The translations under genes and the position numbers were made by a program. Positions 8,282 to 15,368 of a stretch of 26,386 bases of DNA are shown here, piece by piece. The number at the start of each line of letters is the position of its first letter. Position 1 is the first letter of the stretch. The DNA is taken from assembly GCA_002393725.1 (NCBI GenBank), contig DGTJ01000086.1, forward strand, positions 1-26,386, given 5' to 3'. The notes under the pieces are model-generated. The model ran no database searches. It was given only the letters and a program-made list of their open reading frames with translations, and was not told the DNA's origin. This stretch comes from Prevotella sp. UBA4339. Its GTDB lineage: Bacteria; Bacteroidota; Bacteroidia; Bacteroidales; Bacteroidaceae.

Positions 8282-8316
8282 AAGACCTCGCATTGCTTGC
8301 GGGGTCTTTCTTTTTT
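8282..8316 (+). terminator. Rho-independent terminator
   Basis: An 11-bp stem (8282-8292 with 8298-8308, one T-G wobble, GC-rich) with a 5-nt loop, followed by a run of T broken by one C (to 8316). It lies 21 nt after the stop codon of the small exported protein gene. Confidence 0.9.
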
Positions 8317-8433
8317 ATTTCTGTTCTTACAGATAATTGATAAAACGATAACCAAAACGGAGTAATTCTGTTAATATCGTTAAATTTAACGGAATTAATT
8401 AACAAAAAAGTATTCTGTTCTTTATATTTTGCC

Positions 8434-8441
8434 TATCTTTG
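8434..8441 (+). promoter_or_regulatory. -7 box for rprX
   Basis: TATCTTTG matches TAnnTTTG and lies 22 nt before the ATG at 8464, giving a short leader. No clear -33 TTTG is present. Confidence 0.55.
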
Positions 8442-8463
8442 CCGCCAGAAAGTAAAAGAGAAA

Positions 8464-10029
8464 ATGAAGAAAAGTACGATATGGATTATAGCGACTATCA
8501 TGGGGCTGGCATTTGTCGGTCTTCTGTTTCTTCAGCTTTCCTACATCGAGCAGATGGCAAAGATGAAGAAAGAGCAGTTCGACGAGTCTGTCAACCGAAG
8601 CCTTGACCAAGCATCACGCCGCCTGGAGATGAATGAGACTCAGCGCTATCTGGAAAAGGACGTGAAAGAAACGGAGCGTAAGGCATATAAGCAGGATTCT
8701 GTCATGATAGACGACCTTGATGGCACTATCAGGCACTCCCACCAGTTTGCTGTGGCTGCTGATGACGGTACTGTATATTCATCCTTTGAGCTGAAGACGT
8801 TCGCCATTAAGCCAGCCACTGTTCCTAAGGCGATGATACTGCGGACAGACAAGAACTCGATATCCGAGGCTTCAAAGTCTCTTCAGGAAATCGTTCGTAA
8901 CAGATACGTGTATCAGAAGGCCCTGCTCGACGAAGTGGTATATAACATCCTCTATACGGCTTCCGACAAGCCTTTGAAAGAGCGTGTGAACTTCAAGCTG
9001 CTCGACAGGGATATACATGCAGAACTGCTGAACAACGGTATAAACATACCTTATCACTTTACAGTGGAGACAACCGACGGTCGTGAGGTGTATCGGTGCC
9101 CCGACTATAGTGAAGAGGGTAAGGAATATACATATACCAAGGAGCTGTTCCGTAACGACCCTTCTCCCAAGATGGGTATTGTGAAGATACACTTCCCGGA
9201 CATGAATTCGTATATCTTTTCAAGTGTGCGCTTTATGATTCCGTCGATGATTTTCACCATCGTGCTGCTAATAACATTCGTGTTCACTATCGTGGTGATT
9301 TTCAGGCAGAAACGCTACTCTGAGATAAAGAACGACTTTATCAACAATATGACCCACGAGCTGAAGACTCCTATCTCCAGTATCTCGTTGGCCGCTCAGA
9401 TGCTCAACGACGATTCTGTGACAAAGAGTCCTCAGATGATGAAACATCTCGGAAGTGTGATCAATGATGAGTCGAAACGCCTGAGATTCCTCGTAGAGAA
9501 GGTGCTTCAGATGTCGATGTTCGACAGGAAGACAGCTTCATTCAAGAAGAAGGAACTAGACCTCAATGAGCTGCTTGAGAATATCGCCTCCACTTTCTCA
9601 TTGCGTGTGGAGCATACTGGAGGAAAGATATACACAGAGATTGAGGCTGTAGATTCAGCTATCTATGTAGACGAGGTGCACTTCCAGAATGCCATCACCA
9701 ACCTGATGGACAATGCGGTGAAGTATCGCAAGCCCGATCAGCCTCTCGACCTGTATATCAGGACTTGGAATGAGAAGGATCAGCTATGCTTCAGTATCCG
9801 AGATACAGGTCTCGGCATAAAGAGGGAGAACGTGAAGAAAATCTTCGATAAGTTCTATCGTGTCCATACTGGTAATGTTCACGACGTTAAGGGTTTCGGC
9901 CTTGGACTGGCCTATGTGAAGAAAATCATCAATCTTCACGAAGGCGATATAAAGTGCGAGAGCGAACTCGGCAAAGGGACTACATTTACCATTACGCTGC
10001 CCATATTTGATATGGGAGACAAAGGGTAA
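8464..10029 (+). CDS. rprX: Sensor histidine kinase, RprX type
   Basis: A 521-aa two-component sensor kinase. Helix 1 (about 4-27), a periplasmic sensor region (about 28-257) without a recognised fold, helix 2 (about 258-280), then the transmitter: phospho-acceptor His298 in NNMTHELKTPISS, N-box Asn413/Asn417 in NLMDNAVKY, G1 motif DTGLGI (Asp447) and G2 motif GFGLGL (477-482). There is no obvious HAMP domain between helix 2 and the His box. The enzyme autophosphorylates and hands phosphate to the response regulator encoded 69 nt downstream. Length, architecture and the very RprY-like neighbour point to RprX of Bacteroides fragilis, named for its effect on tetracycline-resistance regulation; in this organism the stimulus is unknown. 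Confidence 0.88.
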   Translation: MKKSTIWIIATIMGLAFVGLLFLQLSYIEQMAKMKKEQFDESVNRSLDQASRRLEMNETQRYLEKDVKETERKAYKQDSVMIDDLDGTIRHSHQFAVAADDGTVYSSFELKTFAIKPATVPKAMILRTDKNSISEASKSLQEIVRNRYVYQKALLDEVVYNILYTASDKPLKERVNFKLLDRDIHAELLNNGINIPYHFTVETTDGREVYRCPDYSEEGKEYTYTKELFRNDPSPKMGIVKIHFPDMNSYIFSSVRFMIPSMIFTIVLLITFVFTIVVIFRQKRYSEIKNDFINNMTHELKTPISSISLAAQMLNDDSVTKSPQMMKHLGSVINDESKRLRFLVEKVLQMSMFDRKTASFKKKELDLNELLENIASTFSLRVEHTGGKIYTEIEAVDSAIYVDEVHFQNAITNLMDNAVKYRKPDQPLDLYIRTWNEKDQLCFSIRDTGLGIKRENVKKIFDKFYRVHTGNVHDVKGFGLGLAYVKKIINLHEGDIKCESELGKGTTFTITLPIFDMGDKG

Positions 10030-10098
10030 GCTTTATAGGCTGTAGGTTTGAGAAAATAAATAATGAAGATAAATTAGTTATACTAAAAAGAAACGATT

Positions 10099-10800
10099 AT
10101 GGACGACAAATTGAAAATCTTGCTTTGTGAGGACGACGAGAACCTCGGAATGCTGCTTCGTGAGTATCTGCAGGCCAAAGGCTATGCTACAGAATTGTGT
10201 GCTGACGGTGAGGCTGGTTACAAGGCTTTCCTGAAGACAAAGTTCGATATCTGTGTGCTTGACGTGATGATGCCCAAAAAGGATGGCTTCACTCTGGCTC
10301 AGGAGATCCGCTCATCCAATATTGATGTGCCCATCATCTTCCTTACTGCTAAGACCCTGAAGGAGGATATCCTTGAAGGATTCAAGATAGGTGCTGACGA
10401 CTATATCACCAAGCCCTTCTCAATGGAAGAGCTCGTGTTCCGTATTGAGGCTATCATGCGCCGTACAAAGGGAAAGAAGAGTAAGGAGTCGACGGTATAT
10501 CACATCGGGCAGTTCACATTCGACACTCAGAAGCAGCTGCTCTGCATCGGCGACGAGCAGCGTAAGCTGACCACAAAAGAGAACGAGCTTCTGGCACTCC
10601 TTTGCAGTCATGCCAATGAGATTCTGCAGCGCGATTTTGCCCTGAAGACCATCTGGATTGATGACAACTATTTCAATGCCCGCTCGATGGATGTGTACAT
10701 CACGAAGCTGCGTAAGCATCTGAAGGATGATCCTCAGATTGAGATTATCAATATTCACGGGAAGGGATATAAACTCATTACTCCGGAAGACGCAGAATGA
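10099..10800 (+). CDS. rprY: OmpR/PhoB-family response regulator RprY
   Basis: A 233-aa DNA-binding response regulator. The receiver domain (about 5-118) has the acidic pocket Asp12/Asp13, phospho-acceptor Asp55 in VLDVMMPKKDG, Thr83 and Lys105 (TKPF). A winged-helix domain (about 133-229) ends with RSMDVYITKLRKHLK and HGKGYKL, the usual recognition helix and wing. The sequence strongly resembles what I remember of B. fragilis RprY, including NEILQRDFALKTIWIDDNYF. It is paired with the kinase gene 69 nt upstream, and its stop codon overlaps the start of a 59-aa membrane protein gene (ATGA). Confidence 0.92.
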   Translation: MDDKLKILLCEDDENLGMLLREYLQAKGYATELCADGEAGYKAFLKTKFDICVLDVMMPKKDGFTLAQEIRSSNIDVPIIFLTAKTLKEDILEGFKIGADDYITKPFSMEELVFRIEAIMRRTKGKKSKESTVYHIGQFTFDTQKQLLCIGDEQRKLTTKENELLALLCSHANEILQRDFALKTIWIDDNYFNARSMDVYITKLRKHLKDDPQIEIINIHGKGYKLITPEDAE

Positions 10801-10976
10801 CCGGTCTCAGACAACTGACAGGAGTGGCGCTGGTAATCATCGGCGCCCTCTTTCTTATAGTGGCTTATCTGGTAGGGTGGACATCCAGTAACATCGTGCT
10901 GATAACAGGTCTCATTATCATTATAATAGGGATTGCAGTGCATGTAAAACTCGCAAAAACAGGCGAGAAATATTAA
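10797..10976 (+). CDS. 59-aa two-helix membrane protein overlapping rprY
   Basis: The ATG at 10797 overlaps the rprY stop codon (ATGA) and opens a frame of 59 codons ending in TAA. The product has an N-terminal helix (about 9-27, VALVIIGALFLIVAYLVGW), a short polar turn with TSSN, and a second helix (about 32-50, rich in Ile), then a basic tail. Two closely spaced helices joined by a GW-turn resemble small conserved Bacteroidales proteins often annotated as hypothetical. Translational coupling to rprY suggests a role with the RprXY system, such as modulating the kinase in the membrane, but nothing in the sequence proves it. Strand and frame choice rest on the overlap and the clean hydrophobic pattern. 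Confidence 0.7.
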   Translation: MTGLRQLTGVALVIIGALFLIVAYLVGWTSSNIVLITGLIIIIIGIAVHVKLAKTGEKY

Positions 10977-11035
10977 ATTCTGTTAAGGAATGGGCTAATT
11001 CCTAATGCAAATACTTGATTTACAATAATTATTAG

Positions 11036-11043
11036 TACCTTTG
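11036..11043 (+). promoter_or_regulatory. -7 box for rpsF-rpsR-rplI
   Basis: TACCTTTG matches TAnnTTTG. A TTG upstream (11015-11017) has 18-nt spacing. The leader before the rpsF ATG is about 47 nt and AT-rich, without a visible S6:S18-binding hairpin. Confidence 0.65.
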
Positions 11044-11090
11044 CACCCGCTTTTTAGCATTATAACATTTATAAACATTTTAAAATCATT

Positions 11091-11438
11091 ATGAATCAAT
11101 ACGAAACCGTTTTCATTTTGACTCCCGTTTTGTCTGATGACCAGATGAAGGAAACGGCCGCTAAATTCAAGAAGGTTCTCACCGATAAAGGTGCTGAGAT
11201 CCTGAGCGAAGAGGCCTGGGGATTGAAGAAGATGGCTTATGCTATTCAGAAGAAGTCTACAGGTTTCTACTGCCTGATAGAGTTCAAGGCTGAGCCAGAA
11301 GTGATCAAGACATTGGAGACAGCTTTCCGTCGTGACGAGAAGGTTATTCGTTTCCAGACAGTTAAACTCGACAAGTATGCTGTAGAGTACGCAGAGAAGC
11401 GTCGCAACAAGCTTGGCATTAAAACAGAGGAGGCTTAA
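11091..11438 (+). CDS. rpsF: 30S ribosomal protein bS6
   Basis: A 115-aa protein with the S6 fold signature: the first beta strand NQYETVFILTPVLSDDQ, a central GAEILSEEAWGLKKMAYAI, then STGFYCLIEFKAEP and a C-terminal strand with RRDEKVIRFQTVKLDKYAVEY. S6 binds 16S rRNA on the platform as a heterodimer with S18, encoded 2 nt downstream. It is the first gene of a three-gene ribosomal operon. The region before the ATG is AT-rich with no Shine-Dalgarno sequence, unlike the two following genes. Confidence 0.95.
   Translation: MNQYETVFILTPVLSDDQMKETAAKFKKVLTDKGAEILSEEAWGLKKMAYAIQKKSTGFYCLIEFKAEPEVIKTLETAFRRDEKVIRFQTVKLDKYAVEYAEKRRNKLGIKTEEA
11428..11433 (+). promoter_or_regulatory. Perfect Shine-Dalgarno sequence before rpsR
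   Basis: AGGAGG with a 7-nt spacer to the ATG at 11441, lying within the last codons of rpsF (Glu-Glu-Ala-stop). Such sequences are rare in Bacteroidales and absent from nearly all other genes of this window. Confidence 0.75.
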
Positions 11439-11440
11439 TT

Positions 11441-11707
11441 ATGGCACAGGAAACTGAAATTCGCTATTTGACTGCACCTTCTATCGATACGAAGAAGAAG
11501 AAGTACTGCCGCTTTAAGAAGAGTGGTATCAAGTACATCGACTACAAGGATCCCGAGTTCCTTAAGAAGTTCCTCAATGAGCAGGGTAAGATTCTTCCCC
11601 GTCGTATCACCGGAACATCTCTGAAGTATCAGCGCCGTGTGGCTCAGGCCGTTAAGCGTGCCCGCCAGATTGCACTGCTGCCTTACGTAACCGATATGAT
11701 GAAATAA
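11441..11707 (+). CDS. rpsR: 30S ribosomal protein bS18
   Basis: An 88-aa protein with the S18 core: KKKYCRFKKSGIKYIDYKD, then FLNEQGKILPRRITGTSLKYQRRVAQAVKRARQIALLPY, a near-universal stretch that contacts 16S rRNA. It partners S6 on the small-subunit platform near the mRNA exit. In a related flavobacterial ribosome S18, S6 and S21 have been reported to trap the anti-Shine-Dalgarno tail of 16S rRNA, which is relevant to the AGGAGG sequence in front of this very gene. It sits 2 nt after rpsF and 19 nt before rplI. Confidence 0.95.
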   Translation: MAQETEIRYLTAPSIDTKKKKYCRFKKSGIKYIDYKDPEFLKKFLNEQGKILPRRITGTSLKYQRRVAQAVKRARQIALLPYVTDMMK

Positions 11708-11710
11708 TTA

Positions 11711-11716
11711 AGGAGG
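11711..11716 (+). promoter_or_regulatory. Perfect Shine-Dalgarno sequence before rplI
   Basis: AGGAGG in the 19-nt gap between rpsR and rplI, 10 nt before the ATG at 11727. Because it is intergenic, it is not dictated by protein coding. Confidence 0.75.
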
Positions 11717-11726
11717 ACGCAAGATT

Positions 11727-12329
11727 ATGGAAATTATTCTGAAAGAAGATATTATCGGTCTTGGATTCAAGAACGATATCGTGAATGTAAAGTCAGGCTA
11801 CGGCCGTAACTACCTCATCCCTCAGGGTAAGGGTGTTATTGCCAGCCCTTCTGCAAAGAAGGTACTTGCTGAGAACCTGAAGCAGCAGGCTCACAAGATT
11901 GCAGCACAGAAGGCTGCTGCTGAGGAGAAGGCTGCTGTTCTTAATGGTGTTGCTCTCGAGATTGCTGCCAAAGTAAGTGCAACAGGTCAGCTCTACGGAT
12001 CTGTTGGCGCTGCACAGGTTGCTGATGAGCTTGCAAAGCTCGGTAAGGAGGTTGATCGTAAGATCATCACCATGAAGGATGCAAAGAAGCTCGGTGACTA
12101 TGTTGCTACAGTTCACTTCCACAAGGAGGTAATCGTTGAGGTTCCTGTGAAGGTTGTTGCTGAGAATGCTGCTGAGCTGAAGGCTGCTGCTGAGGCAGAG
12201 GAGGCTATCCGCGCTGCTGCTGATGCCAAGGCTGCTGCTGCCGCTGTATCTACAGAGGAGGCAGAAGAGGCTGAGGCTCTGGAGGCTATCGATGCTGCTC
12301 CTACAGGAGAGGCTCCTGCTGAGGCTTAA
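11727..12329 (+). CDS. rplI: 50S ribosomal protein bL9 with long Ala/Glu tail
   Basis: A 200-aa L9. The N-terminal domain (1-52) has the family signature GYGRNYLIPQGKGV; the long connecting helix (about 42-75) and C-terminal RNA-binding domain (about 76-147) follow. L9 binds 23S rRNA domain V near the L1 stalk and spans out to the neighbouring ribosome. Usual length is about 148-150 aa; here some 50 extra residues (about 148-200) form a low-complexity tail made almost only of Ala and Glu with a few Lys, Arg and Asp, ending in PTGEAPAEA. The tail is in frame and uses codons like the body (many GCT, GAG). It is the last gene of the operon and is followed by a hairpin terminator. Confidence 0.93.
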   Translation: MEIILKEDIIGLGFKNDIVNVKSGYGRNYLIPQGKGVIASPSAKKVLAENLKQQAHKIAAQKAAAEEKAAVLNGVALEIAAKVSATGQLYGSVGAAQVADELAKLGKEVDRKIITMKDAKKLGDYVATVHFHKEVIVEVPVKVVAENAAELKAAAEAEEAIRAAADAKAAAAAVSTEEAEEAEALEAIDAAPTGEAPAEA

Positions 12330-12397
12330 TAAAGCAATTAAATTAAACAATTAATAATTAATAACTGCTGTAAGGCTTCATTATTTATTAGAACTTT

Positions 12398-12436
12398 AAA
12401 TCCCGGTGACATTGGTCATCGGGATTTATTATTTTG
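12398..12436 (+). terminator. Hairpin terminator of the rpsF operon
   Basis: A 13-bp stem (12398-12410 with 12415-12427, one G-T wobble) with a 4-nt loop, followed by ATTATTTTG. The T tract is weak but the stem is long and well placed, 68 nt after the rplI stop codon. Confidence 0.75.
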
Positions 12437-12473
12437 TACGAAGCCTTTGCGGTTGTAGTAGGGTAGGCATAAA

Positions 12474-12515
12474 AAGAAAAGACCGCTGGACTCTCGTCCC
12501 GCGGTCTTCTTTTCT
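12474..12515 (-). terminator. Terminator of the small lipoprotein gene (possibly bidirectional)
   Basis: AAGACCGC (12479-12486) pairs with GCGGTCTT (12501-12508); an inner GGA/TCC pairing extends the stem past a mismatch. Read on the minus strand the hairpin is followed by TTTTCTTTTT. Read on the plus strand it is followed by CTTTTCTC, so it may also back up the rplI terminator. Confidence 0.85.
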
Positions 12516-12543
12516 CTCAATTAGTTCGTTGTTACTAACTAAA

Positions 12544-12720
12544 TTAAGCAACTGTGTCAGCAGCAGCTGTATCAGCAGCGGCTGTGTCTGCTGCCATTGT
12601 GTCTACAACCTCCTCGATAGAGTCTGTATCAGTAGCAGGAGCCTGCTGAGCCTGATTACCACCACAAGATGCGAAAGAGATAGCTGCAACAGCTACGAAC
12701 ATAAATACTAATTTCTTCAT
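12544..12720 (-). CDS. Small lipoprotein with Ala-Asp-Thr repeats
   Basis: A 58-aa protein when started at the ATG at 12720; an upstream in-frame ATG at 12750 would add 10 residues before the signal peptide and is less likely. KKLVFMFVAVAAISFASC is a lipoprotein signal with the lipobox FASC (Cys18) followed by Gly-Gly-Asn. The mature peptide of about 40 residues is acidic and unstructured: a Gln/Ala/Pro stretch, TDTDSIEEVVDTM, and three near copies of AADTA before the end. No enzyme function is possible at this size. Similar tiny lipoproteins with low-complexity acidic tails are common in Prevotella. It has its own promoter (12773-12780) and terminator. Confidence 0.75.
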   Translation of the reverse strand: MKKLVFMFVAVAAISFASCGGNQAQQAPATDTDSIEEVVDTMAADTAAADTAAADTVA

Positions 12721-12772
12721 TTTTCTAATGCTTTTAAATCTGTAAAACAATCATTTGTTTATTAAAACGCTG

Positions 12773-12780
12773 CAAAGGTA
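12773..12780 (-). promoter_or_regulatory. -7 box for the small lipoprotein gene
   Basis: TACCTTTG on the minus strand, followed by CAGCG, the same ACCTTTGCAGCG string as at the cluster promoter near 4254. The leader to the ATG at 12720 is about 50 nt. Confidence 0.65.
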
Positions 12781-12949
12781 TGCATTTTTTTAATATGTCG
12801 TATCATTTTTTTTGTTTTTTTTTTGGTGTTTTTTGTAACTTTTTAGCAAAATACTGATAATCAGTCGATTACGAAATGTTAAAAAATCATTCAAATTTGC
12901 TAAAACACGAATAAATGCTAAAAATTGGCTTTTTTTGAAAAAAAAGCAG
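12781..12949. other. T-rich divergent intergenic region with nested inverted repeats
   Basis: Between the minus-strand lipoprotein promoter and the mtaB promoter. It holds long T runs (12806-12840), a 10-bp inverted repeat TTTTAGCAAA (12841-12850) and TTTGCTAAAA (12896-12905), and between them the 13-nt dyad ACTGATAATCAGT (12853-12865). No gene is seen. Confidence 0.5.
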
Positions 12950-12957
12950 TACCTTTG
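12950..12957 (+). promoter_or_regulatory. -7 box for mtaB
   Basis: TACCTTTG matches TAnnTTTG; a TTGG at 12925-12928 lies 21 nt upstream. The box lies inside the longest open frame and so fixes the real start downstream at 12986. Confidence 0.65.
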
Positions 12958-12985
12958 TGCTCGCAAACATTCAGCTCGTATAGTT

Positions 12986-14320
12986 ATGATAGATTCATCT
13001 GCCTTTCAAGGCAAAAAAGCAGCATATTTTACTCTTGGATGCAAGTTGAACTTCTCCGAGACTTCCACCTTCGGCAAGATGCTCCAGGAGTTTGGAGTAT
13101 CGACGGCCCGAAAGGGTGAGAAGGCAGATATCTGCCTGATAAATACTTGTTCTGTTACTGATGTGGCCGACCAGAAGTGCCGTCAGGCTATCCGTAGGCT
13201 TGTTAGAGAGAATCCGGGTGCTTTTGTCGTCGTGACTGGATGCTATGCTCAGCTGGAAGCTGATGAGGTCGCTGCGATTGACGGGGTGAGTCTGGTTTTG
13301 GGTTCTGATGAGAAGGCAAGCCTCATTCAGTTCCTGTCTGATGCTTGGACAGGTAATACGAACACTGGTCAGAAGTATTTTCGCAAGAAGACTAAAGATA
13401 TCAAGAGTTTCGCTCCGAGTTGTTCTAGGGGGAACAGAACCAGATATTTCCTGAAAGTTCAGGATGGCTGTGACTATTTCTGTACTTACTGCACAATTCC
13501 CTATGCCCGGGGATTCAGCCGTAATCCAACAATTGCCTCGCTGGTGGCCCAGGCAGAGGGAGCAGCGGCTGAGGGGGGAAAGGAGATTGTACTTACAGGA
13601 GTGAATATCGGTGACTTCGGGAAGACCACCGGTGAGAAATTCATCGACTTGGTTAAGGCTTTGGATGAAGTCGGGGGTATCAGCAGATATCGCATCAGCA
13701 GTCTCGAACCAGATCTTCTGTCAGACGAGCTTATTGAATACTGTGCTAACAGCCGGGCATTCATGCCGCATTTCCACATTCCTTTGCAGAGTGGAAGCGA
13801 TACTGTGTTACAACTGATGCATCGCCATTATAATGCACAGTTGTTCGCCGACAAGATACATAAGATAAAAGAGTTAATGCCAGATGCGTTTATCGGAGTG
13901 GACGTGATGGTAGGATGTCGTGGTGAGACACCAGAATGTTTTGAGGAGACTTTTGATTTCCTTAACAGGCTCGATATTACTCAGCTTCATGTGTTTCCAT
14001 ATTCAGAGCGCCCTGGTACTTCGGCACTTAGCATACCCTATATTGTCGCTGACAAGGATAAGAAACTGCGCTCTAAGCGGTTGCTGGACTTGTCAGCCCA
14101 GAAGACTGAGGCATTCTATCGCAGGTATATAGGTGATGAAGCAGAGGTGCTTTTCGAGAAAGCTCCACGAGGCAGGGCCATGCATGGATTCACCCGTAAC
14201 TATGTCCGTGTGGAACTATCTCCCAAAGAGGCTGACCCTTCCTATGACAATCAGTTGGTAAAGGTCAGTCTTGGTGAACTGACCCCCGACAGGCAGGCAC
14301 TGAAGGCTATTATAATATAA
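12986..14320 (+). CDS. mtaB: tRNA methylthiotransferase MtaB (MiaB family)
   Basis: A 444-aa radical SAM enzyme started at the ATG at 12986; the longer frame from 12935 would begin upstream of its own promoter. The N-terminal UPF0004 domain has Cys19 (TLGCKLN), Cys55 (NTCSVT) and Cys86 (GCYAQ) for the auxiliary iron-sulfur cluster. The radical SAM core has Cys162/166/169 in DGCDYFCTYCTIPYARG, and a C-terminal TRAM-like region carries GRAMHGFTRNYVRVEL. The motif GCKLN and the overall length fit the MtaB branch, which adds a methylthio group to t6A at position 37 of ANN-decoding tRNAs, rather than MiaB or RimO. A glycosyltransferase gene follows after 3 nt. Confidence 0.88.
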   Translation: MIDSSAFQGKKAAYFTLGCKLNFSETSTFGKMLQEFGVSTARKGEKADICLINTCSVTDVADQKCRQAIRRLVRENPGAFVVVTGCYAQLEADEVAAIDGVSLVLGSDEKASLIQFLSDAWTGNTNTGQKYFRKKTKDIKSFAPSCSRGNRTRYFLKVQDGCDYFCTYCTIPYARGFSRNPTIASLVAQAEGAAAEGGKEIVLTGVNIGDFGKTTGEKFIDLVKALDEVGGISRYRISSLEPDLLSDELIEYCANSRAFMPHFHIPLQSGSDTVLQLMHRHYNAQLFADKIHKIKELMPDAFIGVDVMVGCRGETPECFEETFDFLNRLDITQLHVFPYSERPGTSALSIPYIVADKDKKLRSKRLLDLSAQKTEAFYRRYIGDEAEVLFEKAPRGRAMHGFTRNYVRVELSPKEADPSYDNQLVKVSLGELTPDRQALKAIII

Positions 14321-14323
14321 ATA

Positions 14324-15352
14324 ATGTTCGCGCGTATGGAAAAGCTGGCTATTGTGATATTAAACTGGAATGGTGCAAAGATGCTCCAACAGTATCTTCC
14401 TTCCGTTCTGCAGTATTCTAGGGAAGAAGCGACGGTATATGTGGCAGATAATGCCTCGTCCGACAATTCCCTGGAAATGCTCCGTACACGTTTTCCTGAG
14501 GTCAGGATCATCACTCTGGAGAAGAACTGGGGGTTTGCCGAGGGGTATAACAAGGCTCTTGCTCAGATTGACGCAGAATATTACCTCTTGCTCAATTCCG
14601 ATATTGAAGTCACTCATCACTGGCTCACTCCGATGATTGAGTTCCTTGATGCCTATGCCGATGTTGCTGCCTGTCAGCCTAAGTTGTTGAGCATATTCGA
14701 TAAGGACTATTTTGAATATGCCGGGGCGAGTGGGGGATTCCTTGACAGGTTTGGCTATCCCTTTTGCCGGGGACGTATCTTCGAGACTGTTGAACGTGAC
14801 AATGGTCAGTATGACTATGCTACAGACATCCTGTGGGCTACAGGTGCTGCCCTTATGATCCGCGCCAGAGACTATTGGAATGCGGGAGGGCTTGACGGAA
14901 GGTTTTTTGCGCATAATGAGGAGATTGATCTTTGCTGGCGTCTGAGGATACTTGGCAGAAGGATAGTATGCTTGCCAGAAAGCTATGTCTATCATGTGGG
15001 CGGCGGCACTCTCCCCAAAAGCAACCCTATGAAGACATTCCTCAATTTCAGGAATAATCTTACCATGTTATATAAGTGTCTTCCTGATGAAGAGCTGAAG
15101 CCAGTCATGCGCTGGCGCTGGTGGCTTGATTACCTGGCAGCTTGGGAGATGCTTATACTAAAGCATAATCTTGGCGACTTTAAGGCCATTTTCCGTGCCC
15201 GCCATGCTTTCAGGAGATGGAAGAAGGATTTTGCCGATGATCGCCGGAAGATTCAGGAGAGCCGTGTGGCAGAAAAAATACCAGAGCAGAAAAGTTTCTC
15301 CCTGCTCTGGCAGTACTATGTGAAAGGAAAGAAGACCTTTGCCGATTTATAA
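14324..15352 (+). CDS. Family 2 glycosyltransferase
   Basis: A 342-aa GT2 enzyme with a GT-A fold. N-terminal AIVILNWNG, then VADNASSDNS (Asp42) for the nucleotide sugar, LLLNSDIE with NSD (91-93) in the place of the metal-binding DXD, and HNEEIDLCWR (Glu199/Glu200, Asp202) near the catalytic base. This arrangement resembles rhamnosyl- and galactosyl-transferases of the WbbL/GlfT type that build cell-wall or surface polysaccharide in the cytoplasm. The C-terminal 100 residues are basic and Trp-rich (MRWRWWLDYLAAWEM) and may sit on the membrane. It starts 3 nt after mtaB, so the two share an mRNA; Met5 (14336) may be the true start. The next gene is convergent, only 16 nt away, with no hairpin between. 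Confidence 0.88.
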   Translation: MFARMEKLAIVILNWNGAKMLQQYLPSVLQYSREEATVYVADNASSDNSLEMLRTRFPEVRIITLEKNWGFAEGYNKALAQIDAEYYLLLNSDIEVTHHWLTPMIEFLDAYADVAACQPKLLSIFDKDYFEYAGASGGFLDRFGYPFCRGRIFETVERDNGQYDYATDILWATGAALMIRARDYWNAGGLDGRFFAHNEEIDLCWRLRILGRRIVCLPESYVYHVGGGTLPKSNPMKTFLNFRNNLTMLYKCLPDEELKPVMRWRWWLDYLAAWEMLILKHNLGDFKAIFRARHAFRRWKKDFADDRRKIQESRVAEKIPEQKSFSLLWQYYVKGKKTFADL

Positions 15353-15368
15353 ATCACCTTAGTATCTC

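Noticed and set aside
7811..8293. 160-aa minus-strand frame
   Set aside because: Antisense to the small exported protein gene, which has a promoter, signal peptide and terminator on the plus strand.
10986..11003. Hairpin AGGAAT/ATTCCT before the rpsF promoter
   Set aside because: Only 6 AT-rich pairs without a T tract; too weak to call a terminator.
11044..11090. S6:S18-binding leader of rpsF
   Set aside because: Looked for a CCG-containing hairpin in the leader and found only unstructured AT-rich sequence.
11793..12350. 185-aa Leu/Ser-rich frame on the minus strand
   Set aside because: It is the complement of the Ala/Glu-rich rplI coding sequence; Leu/Ser/Cys content comes from GCT and GAG codons read backwards.
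12406..12711. 101-aa Cys/Ser-rich plus-strand frame
   Set aside because: It covers the terminators and the antisense of the small lipoprotein gene; it has no promoter and the lipoprotein frame has a clear signal peptide.
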